The notes: generated by a model from the sequence alone, not told the origin. A DNA stretch of 64,000 nt from Prolixibacteraceae bacterium (GCA_003506435.1 DOAQ01000025.1:233359-297358); one strand, 5' to 3'; counted from the stretch's first letter, positions 1 to 9,793 are shown. Numbers and translations are program-made.

Positions 1-1231
1 ACATCGCGTTTTTTACCGGCGGACAAATCATCGTATATCGAACCGGCGAACTGTTCCCCAAATGAACTACCGAATTCTCAGGAATAGAACTTGCCAACTG
101 CCCAAAAACTTTCAGGTCGCAAAATTCAGTTTCTGCAATAAATGCATCCCGAAGTTGATTTACCTGCATTTCTTTGTTTTTCCAGAGTCGCTGAAAACCA
201 TTATCTTTTTTCTGAAGTTTTTCAGAAAGCGCATCAAAGAAATCAGCCGTATCCATGTTCACAACTTTAGTGAGCGACTGATAGGTGTCGAAATGTTCCC
301 CGGAAAGGCTCAGGTGCCAATGTTGCGCAGGTTTGTATTTCCGAAGAAATTGTTTGACGGATTTTGAAACCAAGGTTCCGCCAAAACTAATCAGTAAATC
401 AGGCTGAAAATCTTCGATCCGGTCATTCAGAATGGCAGACATCAGCAAATCAACACTATTGCAAAACTGCGTATCGGAAAGGTTCGACAGGTGTTCGGTT
501 AAAACAGCGGCCCCTGCTTTTCCGCAAAATGCGGCCAAACTGTTTTCCAATCCCGGATTGGGATTTTGCTGTCCGGCCAACATCAATATTTTCTTTGCCT
601 GCTGAATTTCTCCGGCCAGTTTTTCAAGTTCCGTTTCAGTAAGAACTGATTCCGTTTCAGCCGTTTCAATCAGTTTTACATCGGGCAATTCGGCTTCCAA
701 AAAGTTATGCAGAGGCTCTTCCAACGGGATATTGATATGAACCGGGCCGGGCGTTCCGGTAACCGCAGCATTCAAGCACTCGTTGATGGAACGGGCTGCA
801 AACCACAATTCCTTTTCGCTTTCTCCCAAAGGCAAGGTAAAATTCTTCTTGCTGAAATTGCTGTAAATATTTTCCTGCCGGATGCATTGATTTTCGGCCT
901 GATCGATCCAATATTCAGGACGGTCGGCGGTGAGCAAAACCAGCGGAACATTTTGGTAAAATGCTTCGGCAACAGCAGGCGCATAATTTAATGTAGCTGT
1001 TCCCGAGCTGCAAACCAGCGCCACCGGATTTTGTTTTTCGAGCGCCAGTCCAAGCGCAAAATAAGCGCCACTACGTTCGTCCACCACATTACGGCAGTTA
1101 AATTCCAGCCTCCCGGCAAAGGTGTTAATCATCGGGGCGTTGCGGCTTCCGGGAGAAATTACAATATCGGTAATTCCCTTTTTCAGTAGCAGGGCCGCCA
1201 GTTGTTGTATGTGTTTTTTATCTGAAATCAT
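1..1231 (-). CDS. menD: MenD, menaquinone biosynthesis synthase (partial, C-terminus beyond window)
   Basis: Encodes the ThDP-dependent enzyme joining isochorismate and 2-oxoglutarate into SEPHCHC early in menaquinone synthesis. Translating the minus strand from the ATG at 1231 gives a MenD N-terminus: SPGSRNAP near residue 26, DERSGAYFALG near 50 and LVCSSGTAT near 75, all family hallmarks; about 410 of the usual 550 or so codons are inside the window, and the last visible part (GNSSPVRY) fits MenD. The start overlaps the menF stop by 4 bp (ATGA), so translation is probably coupled. Third gene of a thioesterase-menF-menD operon. Identity is secure; only the C-terminal third is missing. Confidence 0.95.
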   Translation of the reverse strand, partial: MISDKKHIQQLAALLLKKGITDIVISPGSRNAPMINTFAGRLEFNCRNVVDERSGAYFALGLALEKQNPVALVCSSGTATLNYAPAVAEAFYQNVPLVLLTADRPEYWIDQAENQCIRQENIYSNFSKKNFTLPLGESEKELWFAARSINECLNAAVTGTPGPVHINIPLEEPLHNFLEAELPDVKLIETAETESVLTETELEKLAGEIQQAKKILMLAGQQNPNPGLENSLAAFCGKAGAAVLTEHLSNLSDTQFCNSVDLLMSAILNDRIEDFQPDLLISFGGTLVSKSVKQFLRKYKPAQHWHLSLSGEHFDTYQSLTKVVNMDTADFFDALSEKLQKKDNGFQRLWKNKEMQVNQLRDAFIAETEFCDLKVFGQLASSIPENSVVHLGNSSPVRYTMICPPVKNAM

Positions 1232-2337
1232 TCTGTCTCGGTTTGAAGAACTGAAAGTAATGTCCGGGCTTTCTGAATGGTTTCTTCCCATTCCTGTTCA
1301 GGCACCGATTTGGCCGTGATGCCGCCTCCGACGTACAAAACAAACTGTTCGGGCAATACCTCCATGCAACGCAAATTTACGAAAAGCCTGACTTCATTAT
1401 TCAATCGCCAGGGGCCAAGGTAGCCGGTGTAATATTTTCGGTGGTGTTTTTCATGAAGACGGATAAAATCGTCGGCCAAATCTTTTGGTAATCCGCAAAC
1501 GGCGGGGGTCGGGTGCAAATCGGCAATGAAATCGCCCAAACAATGGTTAATTTTTTCGGCTTGAAAATAAAACGAAGTGGTAAGATGGGCAACTTTACCG
1601 CTCTCCATCGTGTCGGGGCCTTTCGTTTTGTACCGGTCGATGTTGAACCGGTGAAAAACATCGAGCATGTAGCGCGAAACAAAAGCCTGTTCTTCAATAT
1701 CTTTGGTGTGCCAGGCATAATCAGAATCAGCATGACGGACCTGTGTGCCTGCCAGCGAAACGGTTTCATAGTTATCTCCTTCCGATCGCAGCAATATTTC
1801 CGGAGTGGCTCCCATCCAGGTTCCGGCCGCTGGTAAGTTGACCAGATAACAGAAAGCATTGGGCGTCTGTGCTTTTAGCTTCAGAAAAGTTTCGCCCAGC
1901 AAATTATCTTCCCGGGAAACCGGAATACGGCGCGAAATAATGACTTTTGATAATGCACCGTTCCTTATTTCAGAAACTGTATTTTCAATGATATTAAGAT
2001 ATTCTTCTTTTGACAGAAACAGGTATGGTTTTTTCTGTTCATTCTCAACCTTAAACGGGCGAAGTTTGGTTATATCCAACTTGTCAATTTCCTGAATATT
2101 TACGGCCAGAAATCCGGGTTTCAGCAAAATAACAGGACTTGTTTCAGTGATACGGAAAGGTGCAAAAACAAAACCTTTTTCGCCGTTCAACTGGTTGAAC
2201 TGCTTTAAAAAAACAACATCTTCAGGATTTGCGGCCAGCAATCCGGCATCTGCCTCGCCCGGGAAAAACCAGGCTGCAAAAGCAATGTTTTTATCCAGAA
2301 GCTGGTCGATTAAATTTGAATATTTCTTATTTGCCAT
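1228..2337 (-). CDS. menF: Isochorismate synthase MenF
   Basis: Converts chorismate to isochorismate, the committed step to menaquinone. The 369-residue product has the chorismate-binding fold signatures: KVIISRRIPV near residue 130, a TPEILLRSEG segment near 180, SLAGT near 195, PTPAVCGLPK near 280, GYLGPW near 305 and a C-terminal VGGGITAKS stretch. Isochorismate rather than anthranilate or PABA synthesis is supported by the directly adjacent menD. I chose the ATG at 2337; the in-frame codon at 2346 is TTG. It overlaps the end of the upstream thioesterase gene by 11 bp, in keeping with a tightly packed operon. Confidence 0.93.
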   Translation of the reverse strand: MANKKYSNLIDQLLDKNIAFAAWFFPGEADAGLLAANPEDVVFLKQFNQLNGEKGFVFAPFRITETSPVILLKPGFLAVNIQEIDKLDITKLRPFKVENEQKKPYLFLSKEEYLNIIENTVSEIRNGALSKVIISRRIPVSREDNLLGETFLKLKAQTPNAFCYLVNLPAAGTWMGATPEILLRSEGDNYETVSLAGTQVRHADSDYAWHTKDIEEQAFVSRYMLDVFHRFNIDRYKTKGPDTMESGKVAHLTTSFYFQAEKINHCLGDFIADLHPTPAVCGLPKDLADDFIRLHEKHHRKYYTGYLGPWRLNNEVRLFVNLRCMEVLPEQFVLYVGGGITAKSVPEQEWEETIQKARTLLSVLQTETE

Positions 2338-2764
2338 TCCTTTCAATAATCATATTGGTGACCCTTTCCACGGAAATGAGCCGACCGTTTTTATCTTCTA
2401 TCCGAACATCCCAGACATGGGTTTGGTTTCCGGCATGAACGATTTTTGCAGTTGCAAACACCATTCCTTCTGAAATGCTTCCCGTGTGATTGGCGCTGAT
2501 CTGGATGCCACGGGAATCGTATTTGTTCATGTCGACCAGCAACATACTGCCCAGACCGGCAACCGATTCGGCCAGTGCAATACTGGCACCGCCGTGTAAC
2601 ATGCCGCCCGGACGAAACGTTCGCTGGTCGACAGGCATGGTCGCTTTTACAAAATCGACGCCCACTTCTGTAAAAATAATTCCAAGAGTGTCAACCAATG
2701 TATTTTTTGCAAACTGGTTGATTAACCCGATAGGTGTATCGATAGAAAGTTTTGGATAGTCCAT
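2327..2764 (-). CDS. Hotdog-fold thioesterase, probable DHNA-CoA thioesterase (MenI-like)
   Basis: A 145-residue PaaI-type hotdog thioesterase. The signature FRPGGMLHGGASIALAES (about residues 51-68) supplies the HGG turn and the catalytic acidic residue on the central helix. The family hydrolyses acyl-CoA thioesters. Lying first in an operon with menF and menD, the likely substrate is 1,4-dihydroxy-2-naphthoyl-CoA, as for MenI/YdiI enzymes; that substrate is inferred from context rather than seen. No signal peptide, so cytoplasmic. Confidence 0.85.
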   Translation of the reverse strand: MDYPKLSIDTPIGLINQFAKNTLVDTLGIIFTEVGVDFVKATMPVDQRTFRPGGMLHGGASIALAESVAGLGSMLLVDMNKYDSRGIQISANHTGSISEGMVFATAKIVHAGNQTHVWDVRIEDKNGRLISVERVTNMIIERNGK

Positions 2765-2850
2765 TTGTCAAATCATTTGATGTCGTGAATTTATACAAAT
2801 GTAACCAACCCGCCAATTATAATTTTCATCAACCGGGGTTAAACCCGAAC

Positions 2851-2883
2851 AAAAAAATTCCACTCCCCGCGAAGAAAGTGGAA
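2851..2883 (-). terminator. Rho-independent terminator of the alpha-galactosidase-like gene
   Basis: Read on the minus strand, TTCCACT and AGTGGAA form a 7-bp stem around a GC-rich 12-nt loop and are followed directly by seven T. It sits 36 bp past the stop of the glycosidase gene and before the men operon. Confidence 0.75.
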
Positions 2884-2918
2884 CAAGACTAGTATATTGA
2901 ATTGGTTTTTTGAGAGAC

Positions 2919-5024
2919 TCAAACGTCGAAATAATTTTCGCTACTCATTTCAACCCCACTCAAAGTCATTTCTTCCGGCGGATTTTCGTTGTTGTCGGAA
3001 AGAAACAGCAATTTGGCTTCATGTTTCTTCAGCGTGAGGTTTATGTCGCGCAGTTTACCAAGGCCAACACTACTCCCGGGGTTCCATAAATACACCCAAC
3101 TCGAATTATGTCCGCATACATCGTTAATAGAGAAACTTTCACTGATTTCCTGTTCCGAATCATTGAAAATCAAAAGTCCCCATCCTTTGTATTTTTTATA
3201 GCGGCGTACGGCCACTTTGCACGATTTCAGGTTGGGCCAATACGGGAAAACGGCGCTCTGCGGCCTCTTTTGTGGTTGTAAAAACCTCCAGAAAAGCAGT
3301 TGCTCATCGTTCCATGCCGAGAACCGGTCGGAAGTACTGATCGACCCGCCAAGAATGCTGTTCCACAGCGTGAGGCTTTCGCGTTCCGTTTTGTCTAGTT
3401 TTATATTTTCGTTACGCAAAAACAAAACATCAGGATCGTTTTGCCAAAGTACGTTATTAAGGTATTGGGTATAATAACTTTCCTGAAGTGAATTTACAAC
3501 CCCTCCTTCAGTCCAGCCATCTTCCACGTCATTCGAAACACGCATGGCGTCGACATACCCGATCATCGGGGCATAAGGCGAACGGGAAGCAAGCAGGAAA
3601 CTGCCGGCCCCGATTTCTTCCCTGATCAGTCGGATCACTTCAATGAACGCTTGAACGGAAGTTTTTCCGGGGACAAAACGTTTTACAGATGCAGCATTTT
3701 TCAAGCCCCAATCCAGGTAATCGATCTTGAAGAAGATGAAGCCCATGCGACGGTAGGTCCTGAATACCTTGCGAAGATATTTTTGTACTTCCGGGTGGCT
3801 GGGGTCCAGCGAATATTGTTTCCCTTGCGGGCCGTCTTCTTCAATAATCAATTCGTCGTTCAGATTTTTATTGAGCCAATCTTTATGGTGTTTGAATAAT
3901 TTGCTGTTTTCGTCAACCTTGAAAGGTGCAATCCAGATACCTGCCTGAAATCTTCGCTGGAAGATCTGCCGGGCTGCAACTTCCAATCCTTCTGGCCAGT
4001 TTTCGTTGACATCAAGCCAGTCGCCATGCACACAGTAACAATCGTCAATTTGCAAGGTTTGCAACGGAAGTTTTGGGTCAATTTTATCGAGGGCCTCCAA
4101 TTCGGTGAGCAAATGACTGTAACTAAATTCTTTATGAAATTCGTATTTTGAACACCAGTGATAGCTGGTGTTGGTGTCGCGGCGAGCCACGTTTTGTTCC
4201 GAAATATTCCATGCCAGATGTTGCAGTGTATCAAAAGGCTGATTCCCGTAGAACACGTAAATATCAGGTAATTTCAGAAAATCGTCGGCAAGCGGAATAT
4301 TCTCGGTCAGGTAACCGGCTTCAAAGAAATAGGTTTCGTGACCCGGATCGCGATCTTTCAACCCCCACCGGTGTGACCGGCTGTAAAATGTACTTCGCTG
4401 CAGGAAATTTTCGTGTTCGTAAGCTCCGATTGCCATGGTGTCGCCGTTCGAAGCAACCAACCCGGAAACCATATAACTGTCGTACGACCAGGTTTGTTCC
4501 CCGGCCTGATTGCCCCAATTCTGGCTGCTGGGGTTTGGGTAGCTGTAAACACCACTTTGCCCTCCTGAACCCAGACCTTGTTTAAAGTAACTTTCAACCC
4601 CGGTTATTTCAGCTTCTCCGATCGGGCAAAACAGGTGTGGCGCAGTCTGCACCCCACTGATTTCAGCGCCAATCGACACCGAGCCTGAATGTATTTTCAG
4701 GTCGAGCATGATATAGCCGTTGTCTAATTCGTAAATGATACGTTTCCCTTTTGGCGAATCGCCCATGAAAGTATTTCGTGCAAAAACGGCCTGTCCGTCA
4801 ATCGAAGGTCTGCATTTTCGCAACCGGATATTTCCGGCAATCAAATCAAAAGTTCCGTCTTTATGTAGTATCCATTCGGGTTTTCCCAGCCTGAAATTTA
4901 AAAGGCTAAAACCATTGGTAGTGTCCGAAGACATCGCGGCCATTGGAAATGGAACCAGGGTTGCCCCAATTCCGGCGCCAAGCATTTTCAGGAAAGTTCT
5001 TCTTTCCAGCGATGAGTTAGCCAT
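2919..5024 (-). CDS. Tat-exported clan GH-D (GH36/GH27-like) alpha-galactosidase-family hydrolase
   Basis: About 701 residues from the ATG at 5024. The N-terminus ERRTFLKMLGAGIG is a clear twin-arginine signal (RRxFLK followed by a hydrophobic stretch), so the folded enzyme is exported by Tat; tatC is encoded at 9794. The central barrel holds LQIDDCY, FFKIDYLDWG (the Asp in KxDY being the expected nucleophile) and MRVSNDVEDGW (the second Asp of RxSxD the expected acid/base), the arrangement seen in alpha-galactosidases and relatives. Substrate is not decided by sequence. Single gene with its own terminator. An earlier in-frame start would break the Tat signal layout. Confidence 0.8.
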   Translation of the reverse strand: MANSSLERRTFLKMLGAGIGATLVPFPMAAMSSDTTNGFSLLNFRLGKPEWILHKDGTFDLIAGNIRLRKCRPSIDGQAVFARNTFMGDSPKGKRIIYELDNGYIMLDLKIHSGSVSIGAEISGVQTAPHLFCPIGEAEITGVESYFKQGLGSGGQSGVYSYPNPSSQNWGNQAGEQTWSYDSYMVSGLVASNGDTMAIGAYEHENFLQRSTFYSRSHRWGLKDRDPGHETYFFEAGYLTENIPLADDFLKLPDIYVFYGNQPFDTLQHLAWNISEQNVARRDTNTSYHWCSKYEFHKEFSYSHLLTELEALDKIDPKLPLQTLQIDDCYCVHGDWLDVNENWPEGLEVAARQIFQRRFQAGIWIAPFKVDENSKLFKHHKDWLNKNLNDELIIEEDGPQGKQYSLDPSHPEVQKYLRKVFRTYRRMGFIFFKIDYLDWGLKNAASVKRFVPGKTSVQAFIEVIRLIREEIGAGSFLLASRSPYAPMIGYVDAMRVSNDVEDGWTEGGVVNSLQESYYTQYLNNVLWQNDPDVLFLRNENIKLDKTERESLTLWNSILGGSISTSDRFSAWNDEQLLFWRFLQPQKRPQSAVFPYWPNLKSCKVAVRRYKKYKGWGLLIFNDSEQEISESFSINDVCGHNSSWVYLWNPGSSVGLGKLRDINLTLKKHEAKLLFLSDNNENPPEEMTLSGVEMSSENYFDV

Positions 5025-5234
5025 ACGTATAAATTCGTTTTGATTGGTTAAGCGTAAATTTAACAACTTTTAACAATCTTACACAATTTTTGTTTTTCAT
5101 GCTTAAAAAACAAAATACTGTTAGTCAGTGTATTGCTTAAAAAACATGTTTTTAAATAGAGTATTTGCTTCCTTTTTAATAAAAGAGTCCATCATTTTTC
5201 ACTGGTTTGGGCAAAAAAGCAACAAAAATTATAT

Positions 5235-6527
5235 CTATTTAATCCAGCCTTTCAATATTTCAATCAATTTTAACTTCTGTTCTTCCGAAAACGAATTGAT
5301 CCGGGTCCGGTGGGCGCCTCCTTCCAGTACCATTTTTACCAGGTTATCTTTCTTCGGAACAATAGCTCCCGAAGCGGTCCACGGATCATTTTTGCCATAT
5401 ATAAACATCATTTTCTCATTGGTTGTATGAATAAACTGATGCAGATTTTCCATGGTTGCCGGGTTAAAAACCGGGTTCATGCCTTCAGGAAGGAAAATGT
5501 TTGCCAAATAGTTCCGGGCGCTGGGTATCGATAAGTAGTTCCTGAATTTTTTAGTATCATAACCATAGTATCCCAGTTCACACGCAGCCTGTACAAAAAA
5601 CGGAAGGGTTGGTGCAATCCCTTCTTCTGAAAAATAATCAGAAGAAGCCACTTTCATCAGGTGATCGAAGATTTCCCTGTCGGTAGCCGTTACTGCCGGT
5701 ATTTCTTTCACCTGATTACCCCATTGCCAGAAGGAAAAAGAATATTCGAGTACGCAAAAATCGAAGACTTTGTCCAATGGCATTTTATAGGTGTATTTTT
5801 TTTCTTCTGAAAACTCTTTCAACAGGGACAGCATTTGTGTTTTGCGTTTCAACGCTTCTTTTTGGAAATTACAGACGGCTTTCCGTTCGCTGGCAGTACC
5901 GGCTTTTTTTGCAATGAATGGTTCGTGCCGTCCATCTTCAACAGCAAAATTTACAGGACCGACATAAGCCACTGTTACATCTACATCTTCAGGAAAAAAA
6001 CTACGGTGCGACATAGCCGTTTGCCCGCCTTTGCTGATTCCTGTACTGATCCACTTCGATGAATAATATTTCCTCAAAAGCTGAATAACCCGGTGTTGAT
6101 CGGTTGCTGCGTTTTCCACCGTCAGGTAGTTCCAGTTCAATGGTTCGGGAACCGACTTCCCGAAATAGCGGTGTTCGATGCAAATCTGGTTCGCATCAAG
6201 CATCGGGCTGAGTTCATTGATGTAATCAGATTTTACTGCATAATTGGCATTGTATCCTTCTGTGATAACAACCACAGGGTTTTCAATCCCCTTGTCGGCA
6301 ACAACTACCCGCTGAAGGAAAAATCCATCGGTGGTATCTTTATGGTTCAAGGGCTGGCGGATCATAATTTCATAAGCAGCCTGAAAAAATTCGTTGCTTT
6401 CGATCCGGGTGACGTTCTTTATTTCAGCCTGTGAATTTAAAAAACCGACTAAATCCTGACTGTTTGTAAATAGTGGAAAGGCAATGAAAAGAAGGAGGCG
6501 GGTAATAAATTTAAAAATGTTGCTCAT
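5235..6527 (-). CDS. Secreted serine peptidase of the S28/S37 (PS-10) type
   Basis: 430 residues beginning with a signal peptide (hydrophobic residues 8-21, ending TNSQ). The family are secreted prolyl/tripeptidyl aminopeptidases with an alpha/beta-hydrolase fold. Visible catalytic features: ISTGISKGGQTAM (nucleophilic Ser in GxSxG, about residue 165), YGKNDPW (Asp) and GGAHRTRI (His) near the C-terminus. EHRYFGKSVP near residue 117 is also typical of the family. Monocistronic; it probably feeds peptides to the cell. Whether MEROPS would place it in S28 or S37 is not clear from reading alone. Confidence 0.82.
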   Translation of the reverse strand: MSNIFKFITRLLLFIAFPLFTNSQDLVGFLNSQAEIKNVTRIESNEFFQAAYEIMIRQPLNHKDTTDGFFLQRVVVADKGIENPVVVITEGYNANYAVKSDYINELSPMLDANQICIEHRYFGKSVPEPLNWNYLTVENAATDQHRVIQLLRKYYSSKWISTGISKGGQTAMSHRSFFPEDVDVTVAYVGPVNFAVEDGRHEPFIAKKAGTASERKAVCNFQKEALKRKTQMLSLLKEFSEEKKYTYKMPLDKVFDFCVLEYSFSFWQWGNQVKEIPAVTATDREIFDHLMKVASSDYFSEEGIAPTLPFFVQAACELGYYGYDTKKFRNYLSIPSARNYLANIFLPEGMNPVFNPATMENLHQFIHTTNEKMMFIYGKNDPWTASGAIVPKKDNLVKMVLEGGAHRTRINSFSEEQKLKLIEILKGWIK

Positions 6528-6749
6528 TGTGTCGTCTTTAAAAGCATCAGCAAAACATGCCTGAAATTTAAAAGAGCATAAAGGTAAAAATATGATTTGA
6601 TTTCGCCTTTTTCGAATAGTGATCTTTTTTTGAATTGCAGCCGTTTCAGATTATCTGTTTTTACTGTCTGATGCCCGTCAAATCTTAAATAATAATTAAC
6701 TCAGGGATGTATTGACAGGAATGTGTCCAAACAAACAAAAAATAAAAGA

Positions 6750-6757
6750 TATATTTG
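6750..6757 (+). promoter_or_regulatory. Bacteroidetes -7 element TATATTTG upstream of the DUF4395 gene
   Basis: Perfect match to the TAnnTTTG -7 element, 28 bp before the ATG. No convincing TTTG is visible at the -33 position. Confidence 0.55.
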
Positions 6758-6784
6758 TCCTTTATAATATAAAAACGTTGCGAC

Positions 6785-7225
6785 ATGAAGAACATTTTAT
6801 GCCCGATCTCCGATGAGCGGATCAACGAACAGGTAACACGATTGAATGCCCTTTTTGCCATTGTTACCGTTGTTTTGGCATTCGTCAGTAAATCACCCGT
6901 GTTTTTGATTTTTCTGATGGCCGATTTTTTCATGCGCGCTTTTACCAGATTAAAATATTCGCCTATCAGTTACATGAGTGTTGGGTTGAGCAATGCCTTA
7001 CAATTACCGGCAAAGTCTATCGATAAAGCGCCCAAAATTTTTGCGGCCCGTCTCGGATTTGTTATGACCACTGTAATAAGCCTGCTTTTTATTCTGAACT
7101 TGAAACTCGCAGCCCTTGTCGTTGCAGGGGTACTGGTATTTTTTGCGACCCTTGAATTTGCATTTGCAATTTGTGTGGGTTGTGCTATCTATTCGTATTT
7201 TGTCTTACCATTTTATAAAAAGTAA
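6785..7225 (+). CDS. DUF4395 family membrane protein
   Basis: 146 residues. The N-terminus CPISDERINEQVTRLNA followed by hydrophobic helices around residues 21-52 and 90-140 is the DUF4395 pattern: a short cytosolic start and about four membrane segments. C-terminal ICVGCAIY carries a cysteine that could be redox active, and relatives elsewhere are often linked to thioredoxin/rhodanese-type genes, but nothing like that is adjacent here. Function unknown. Followed by a large hairpin element that separates it from convergent recQ. Confidence 0.8.
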   Translation: MKNILCPISDERINEQVTRLNALFAIVTVVLAFVSKSPVFLIFLMADFFMRAFTRLKYSPISYMSVGLSNALQLPAKSIDKAPKIFAARLGFVMTTVISLLFILNLKLAALVVAGVLVFFATLEFAFAICVGCAIYSYFVLPFYKK

Positions 7226-7235
7226 TATCTCGAAC

Positions 7236-7375
7236 AAAAAGAGGCTGTCCAAAAAGTTCTAAAATACGCAATTCGCGTCACCCTGAACTTTTTTCAGGGT
7301 CTGATTATTAGAAAGATGAGATCCCGAAACAAGTTCGGGATGACTCGATCCCAGACTTTTTGGACAGCCTCTTTA
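7236..7375. repeat. MITE-like palindromic intergenic element
   Basis: Outer arms AAAGAGGCTGTCCAAAAAGT (about 7237-7256) and its reverse complement (7354-7373) are perfectly complementary over 20 bp. Inside are two more hairpins: CCCTGAA/TTCAGGG, and ATCCCGAA/TTCGGGAT. The region holds no gene. It sits between the convergent DUF4395 gene and recQ and could terminate both; the nested palindromes and long terminal inverted repeats also fit a non-autonomous mobile repeat. Confidence 0.8.
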
Positions 7376-7397
7376 TTTGGATATATCTCGCTTAATT

Positions 7398-9581
7398 TTA
7401 ATTCCCCATTTCCGACAGAAACTTTATCCGCACCAAGCGGATATCGTCTTCGGAATAATCGTCTTCACCGAGTTCTTTCAGTGCATCTGAAATGGAATCG
7501 GTTTTGGCATTCCGGAAATAATCAAATATTTCTTCCTGATGGTCTTCATCCAAAATGTCGTTGATGTAATAGTCGATATTGATTTTGGTACCTGAATTTA
7601 CGATCACCTCGATTTCCGAGATCAGGTCTTTCATTTCGATTCCCTGTGCTTCAGCAATGTCGTCGAGTGCAAGCATCCGGTCGATGCTTTGAATGATGTA
7701 AACTTTCATCTTCGATTTGTTGGCTACGGTACGAACCACCATGTCCTGCGGACGTTCAATATCGTTTTCCTCAACATACCGTTTGATCAGTTCCACGAAT
7801 TCTTTTCCGTAGCGTTTTGCTTTTCCTTCGCCGACACCCTGTATAAACTTCAGTTCTTCAAGCGAAACCGGGTATTGCAGCGACATATCGGAAAGCGATG
7901 GATCCTGAAAAATAACGAATGGAGGCAGGTTGTATCTTTTTGCAACTTGTTTCCGCAGATCTTTCAGCATGGCAAACAGTTCCGGATCACCGTCCGATCC
8001 TCCGGCAGGAGCCCCACTGGCAGAAATATCTTCGTCCCGTATATCGTAATCGTGATTGCGTACCAGCATGAAATCGCGCGGGTGCTTCAGAAATTCGTGC
8101 CCGGCATCGGTCATCTTCAGCAATCCGTAGTTTTCAATATCTTTTGAGATCAATCCTTTCACCATGCTCTGGCGAAATACGGCATTCCAGAATTTTTCGC
8201 CATGGTCGTTGCCCGAGCCAAACGCCTTGAGCTGGTAATGCTTGAACGATTTCACTGCGGCCGACTTTTTGCCGACTAAAATATCAGAAATATGCTCGGC
8301 TTTGTATTTTTCCTTTACTTCGATAATTGCATTCAACGCCCGGCAGATTTCATCTTTTGATTCCACCTGTTCTTTGGGATTCAGGCAATTGTCGCAATTA
8401 CCACACGGTTCCTTGAGCGTTTCTCCAAAATAATTCAGCAGAATAATTCTCCGGCAGATGGCCGATTCGGCATACGAAGCCGTATCGAGCAGGAGTTGAC
8501 GACCGATCTCCTGTTCGGCCACCGGTTTGCCCTGCATGAATTTTTCAAGTTTCTGAATGTCTTTGTGGGCATAAAATGTGATGCACTTTCCTTCGCCTCC
8601 GTCGCGTCCGGCGCGTCCGGTCTCCTGGTAATAACCTTCCAGACTTTTCGGGATATCGTAATGAATCACAAAACGCACGTCAGGCTTGTCGATACCCATT
8701 CCGAAAGCAATGGTCGCCACAATAACATCCACTTCTTCCATCAAAAATTTATCCTGATTTCCTGAACGTGTTGCCGAATCCATGCCAGCATGGTAGGCCA
8801 ATGCCTTGATGTCGTTTACCCGGAGCGCTTCGGCCAGTTCTTCCACTTTTTTTCGGCTCAGGCAATAAATAATCCCCGATTTTCCGGCGTTCTCTTTGAT
8901 GAACCGGATGATCTGAGCTTCAGGTTTGACTTTCGGGCGAATTTCGTAGTACAGGTTTGCCCTGTTAAACGATGCCTTGAATACCTGTGCATCCTGCATA
9001 CCGAGGTTTTTTTGAATATCGTGCTGAACTTTGGCCGTAGCGGTAGCTGTTAATGCAACAATCGGAGCTTTTCCTATTTCAGAAACTATGGGTCTGATCC
9101 GCCGGTATTCAGGACGAAAGTCGTGACCCCATTCGGAAATGCAATGAGCCTCGTCGATTGCATAAAACGAAATTTTTAAACCTTTCAGAAAATCTACATT
9201 TTCCTGTTTCGTAAGACTCTCCGGCGCCACATAGAGAAGCTTGGTTTTTCCGCTCGTCACATCGTCCTTAACTTGTTGTATGGCTGCCTTGTTCAGCGAT
9301 GAATTCAGAAAATGGGCAATGCCGTCTTCCGTACCAAAGCTGCGAATTGAGTCGACCTGATTTTTCATTAAGGCGATAAGCGGAGAAATAATGATGGCTG
9401 TCCCTTCCATCAAAAGTGCGGGCAATTGGTAGCAAAGTGATTTACCACCCCCTGTCGGCATCAATACAAACGTATCGTTCCCATCGAGTACGCTTCGTAT
9501 TACTTGCTCCTGCTGGCCTTTAAACCGATCAAATCCAAAGTATTTTTGCAAATGCTCTGTTAATGTAATTTCTCTTCCCAT
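7398..9581 (-). CDS. recQ: ATP-dependent DNA helicase RecQ
   Basis: 727 residues, a full-length RecQ. A 3'-5' SF2 helicase for recombination and fork repair. Motif I PTGGGKSLCYQLPA near residue 43, DEAH box AIDEAHCISEWGHDFRP near 140, motif VI QETGRAGRDG near 320, the zinc-binding cysteines (CRR...CGNCDNC) around 370-395, a winged-helix part and an HRDC domain around 535-610. The remaining C-terminal tail is acidic and helical, longer than in E. coli RecQ, as is common in Bacteroidetes. Monocistronic. Confidence 0.96.
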   Translation of the reverse strand: MGREITLTEHLQKYFGFDRFKGQQEQVIRSVLDGNDTFVLMPTGGGKSLCYQLPALLMEGTAIIISPLIALMKNQVDSIRSFGTEDGIAHFLNSSLNKAAIQQVKDDVTSGKTKLLYVAPESLTKQENVDFLKGLKISFYAIDEAHCISEWGHDFRPEYRRIRPIVSEIGKAPIVALTATATAKVQHDIQKNLGMQDAQVFKASFNRANLYYEIRPKVKPEAQIIRFIKENAGKSGIIYCLSRKKVEELAEALRVNDIKALAYHAGMDSATRSGNQDKFLMEEVDVIVATIAFGMGIDKPDVRFVIHYDIPKSLEGYYQETGRAGRDGGEGKCITFYAHKDIQKLEKFMQGKPVAEQEIGRQLLLDTASYAESAICRRIILLNYFGETLKEPCGNCDNCLNPKEQVESKDEICRALNAIIEVKEKYKAEHISDILVGKKSAAVKSFKHYQLKAFGSGNDHGEKFWNAVFRQSMVKGLISKDIENYGLLKMTDAGHEFLKHPRDFMLVRNHDYDIRDEDISASGAPAGGSDGDPELFAMLKDLRKQVAKRYNLPPFVIFQDPSLSDMSLQYPVSLEELKFIQGVGEGKAKRYGKEFVELIKRYVEENDIERPQDMVVRTVANKSKMKVYIIQSIDRMLALDDIAEAQGIEMKDLISEIEVIVNSGTKINIDYYINDILDEDHQEEIFDYFRNAKTDSISDALKELGEDDYSEDDIRLVRIKFLSEMGN

Positions 9582-9738
9582 GTAAAATCGAAATAAATAA
9601 CCAATAATCTTTCACGTTCGCTTTTTCGCAATCTCGAAGGTAAGTAAATTATCAATGAAATTCTAATCATTTTTCCCGTTTTAAACTCTCTTTAAATTGA
9701 TTTAAAAAAATTTAAGATACCAAATCACCAATAAAACT

Positions 9739-9746
9739 TATATTTG
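9739..9746 (+). promoter_or_regulatory. -7 element TATATTTG upstream of tatC
   Basis: Exact TAnnTTTG match 48 bp before the tatC ATG, in an AT-rich intergenic stretch; upstream TTTA/TTTAA tracts could serve as a weak -33. Confidence 0.5.
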
Positions 9747-9793
9747 TCGGGAATTTTTGAAAAAATGAATCCTTCATTATTTTTCTTTTTAGA

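Noticed and set aside
62..1319. Plus-strand open frames opposite menD and menF
   Set aside because: They mirror the minus-strand MenD and MenF coding sequences, which carry clear family motifs; the plus-strand products match nothing.
5047..5090. TTACACAA sequence before the S37 peptidase/glycosidase gap as a ninth module
   Set aside because: Only one half resembles the module; the second repeat and outer box are missing.
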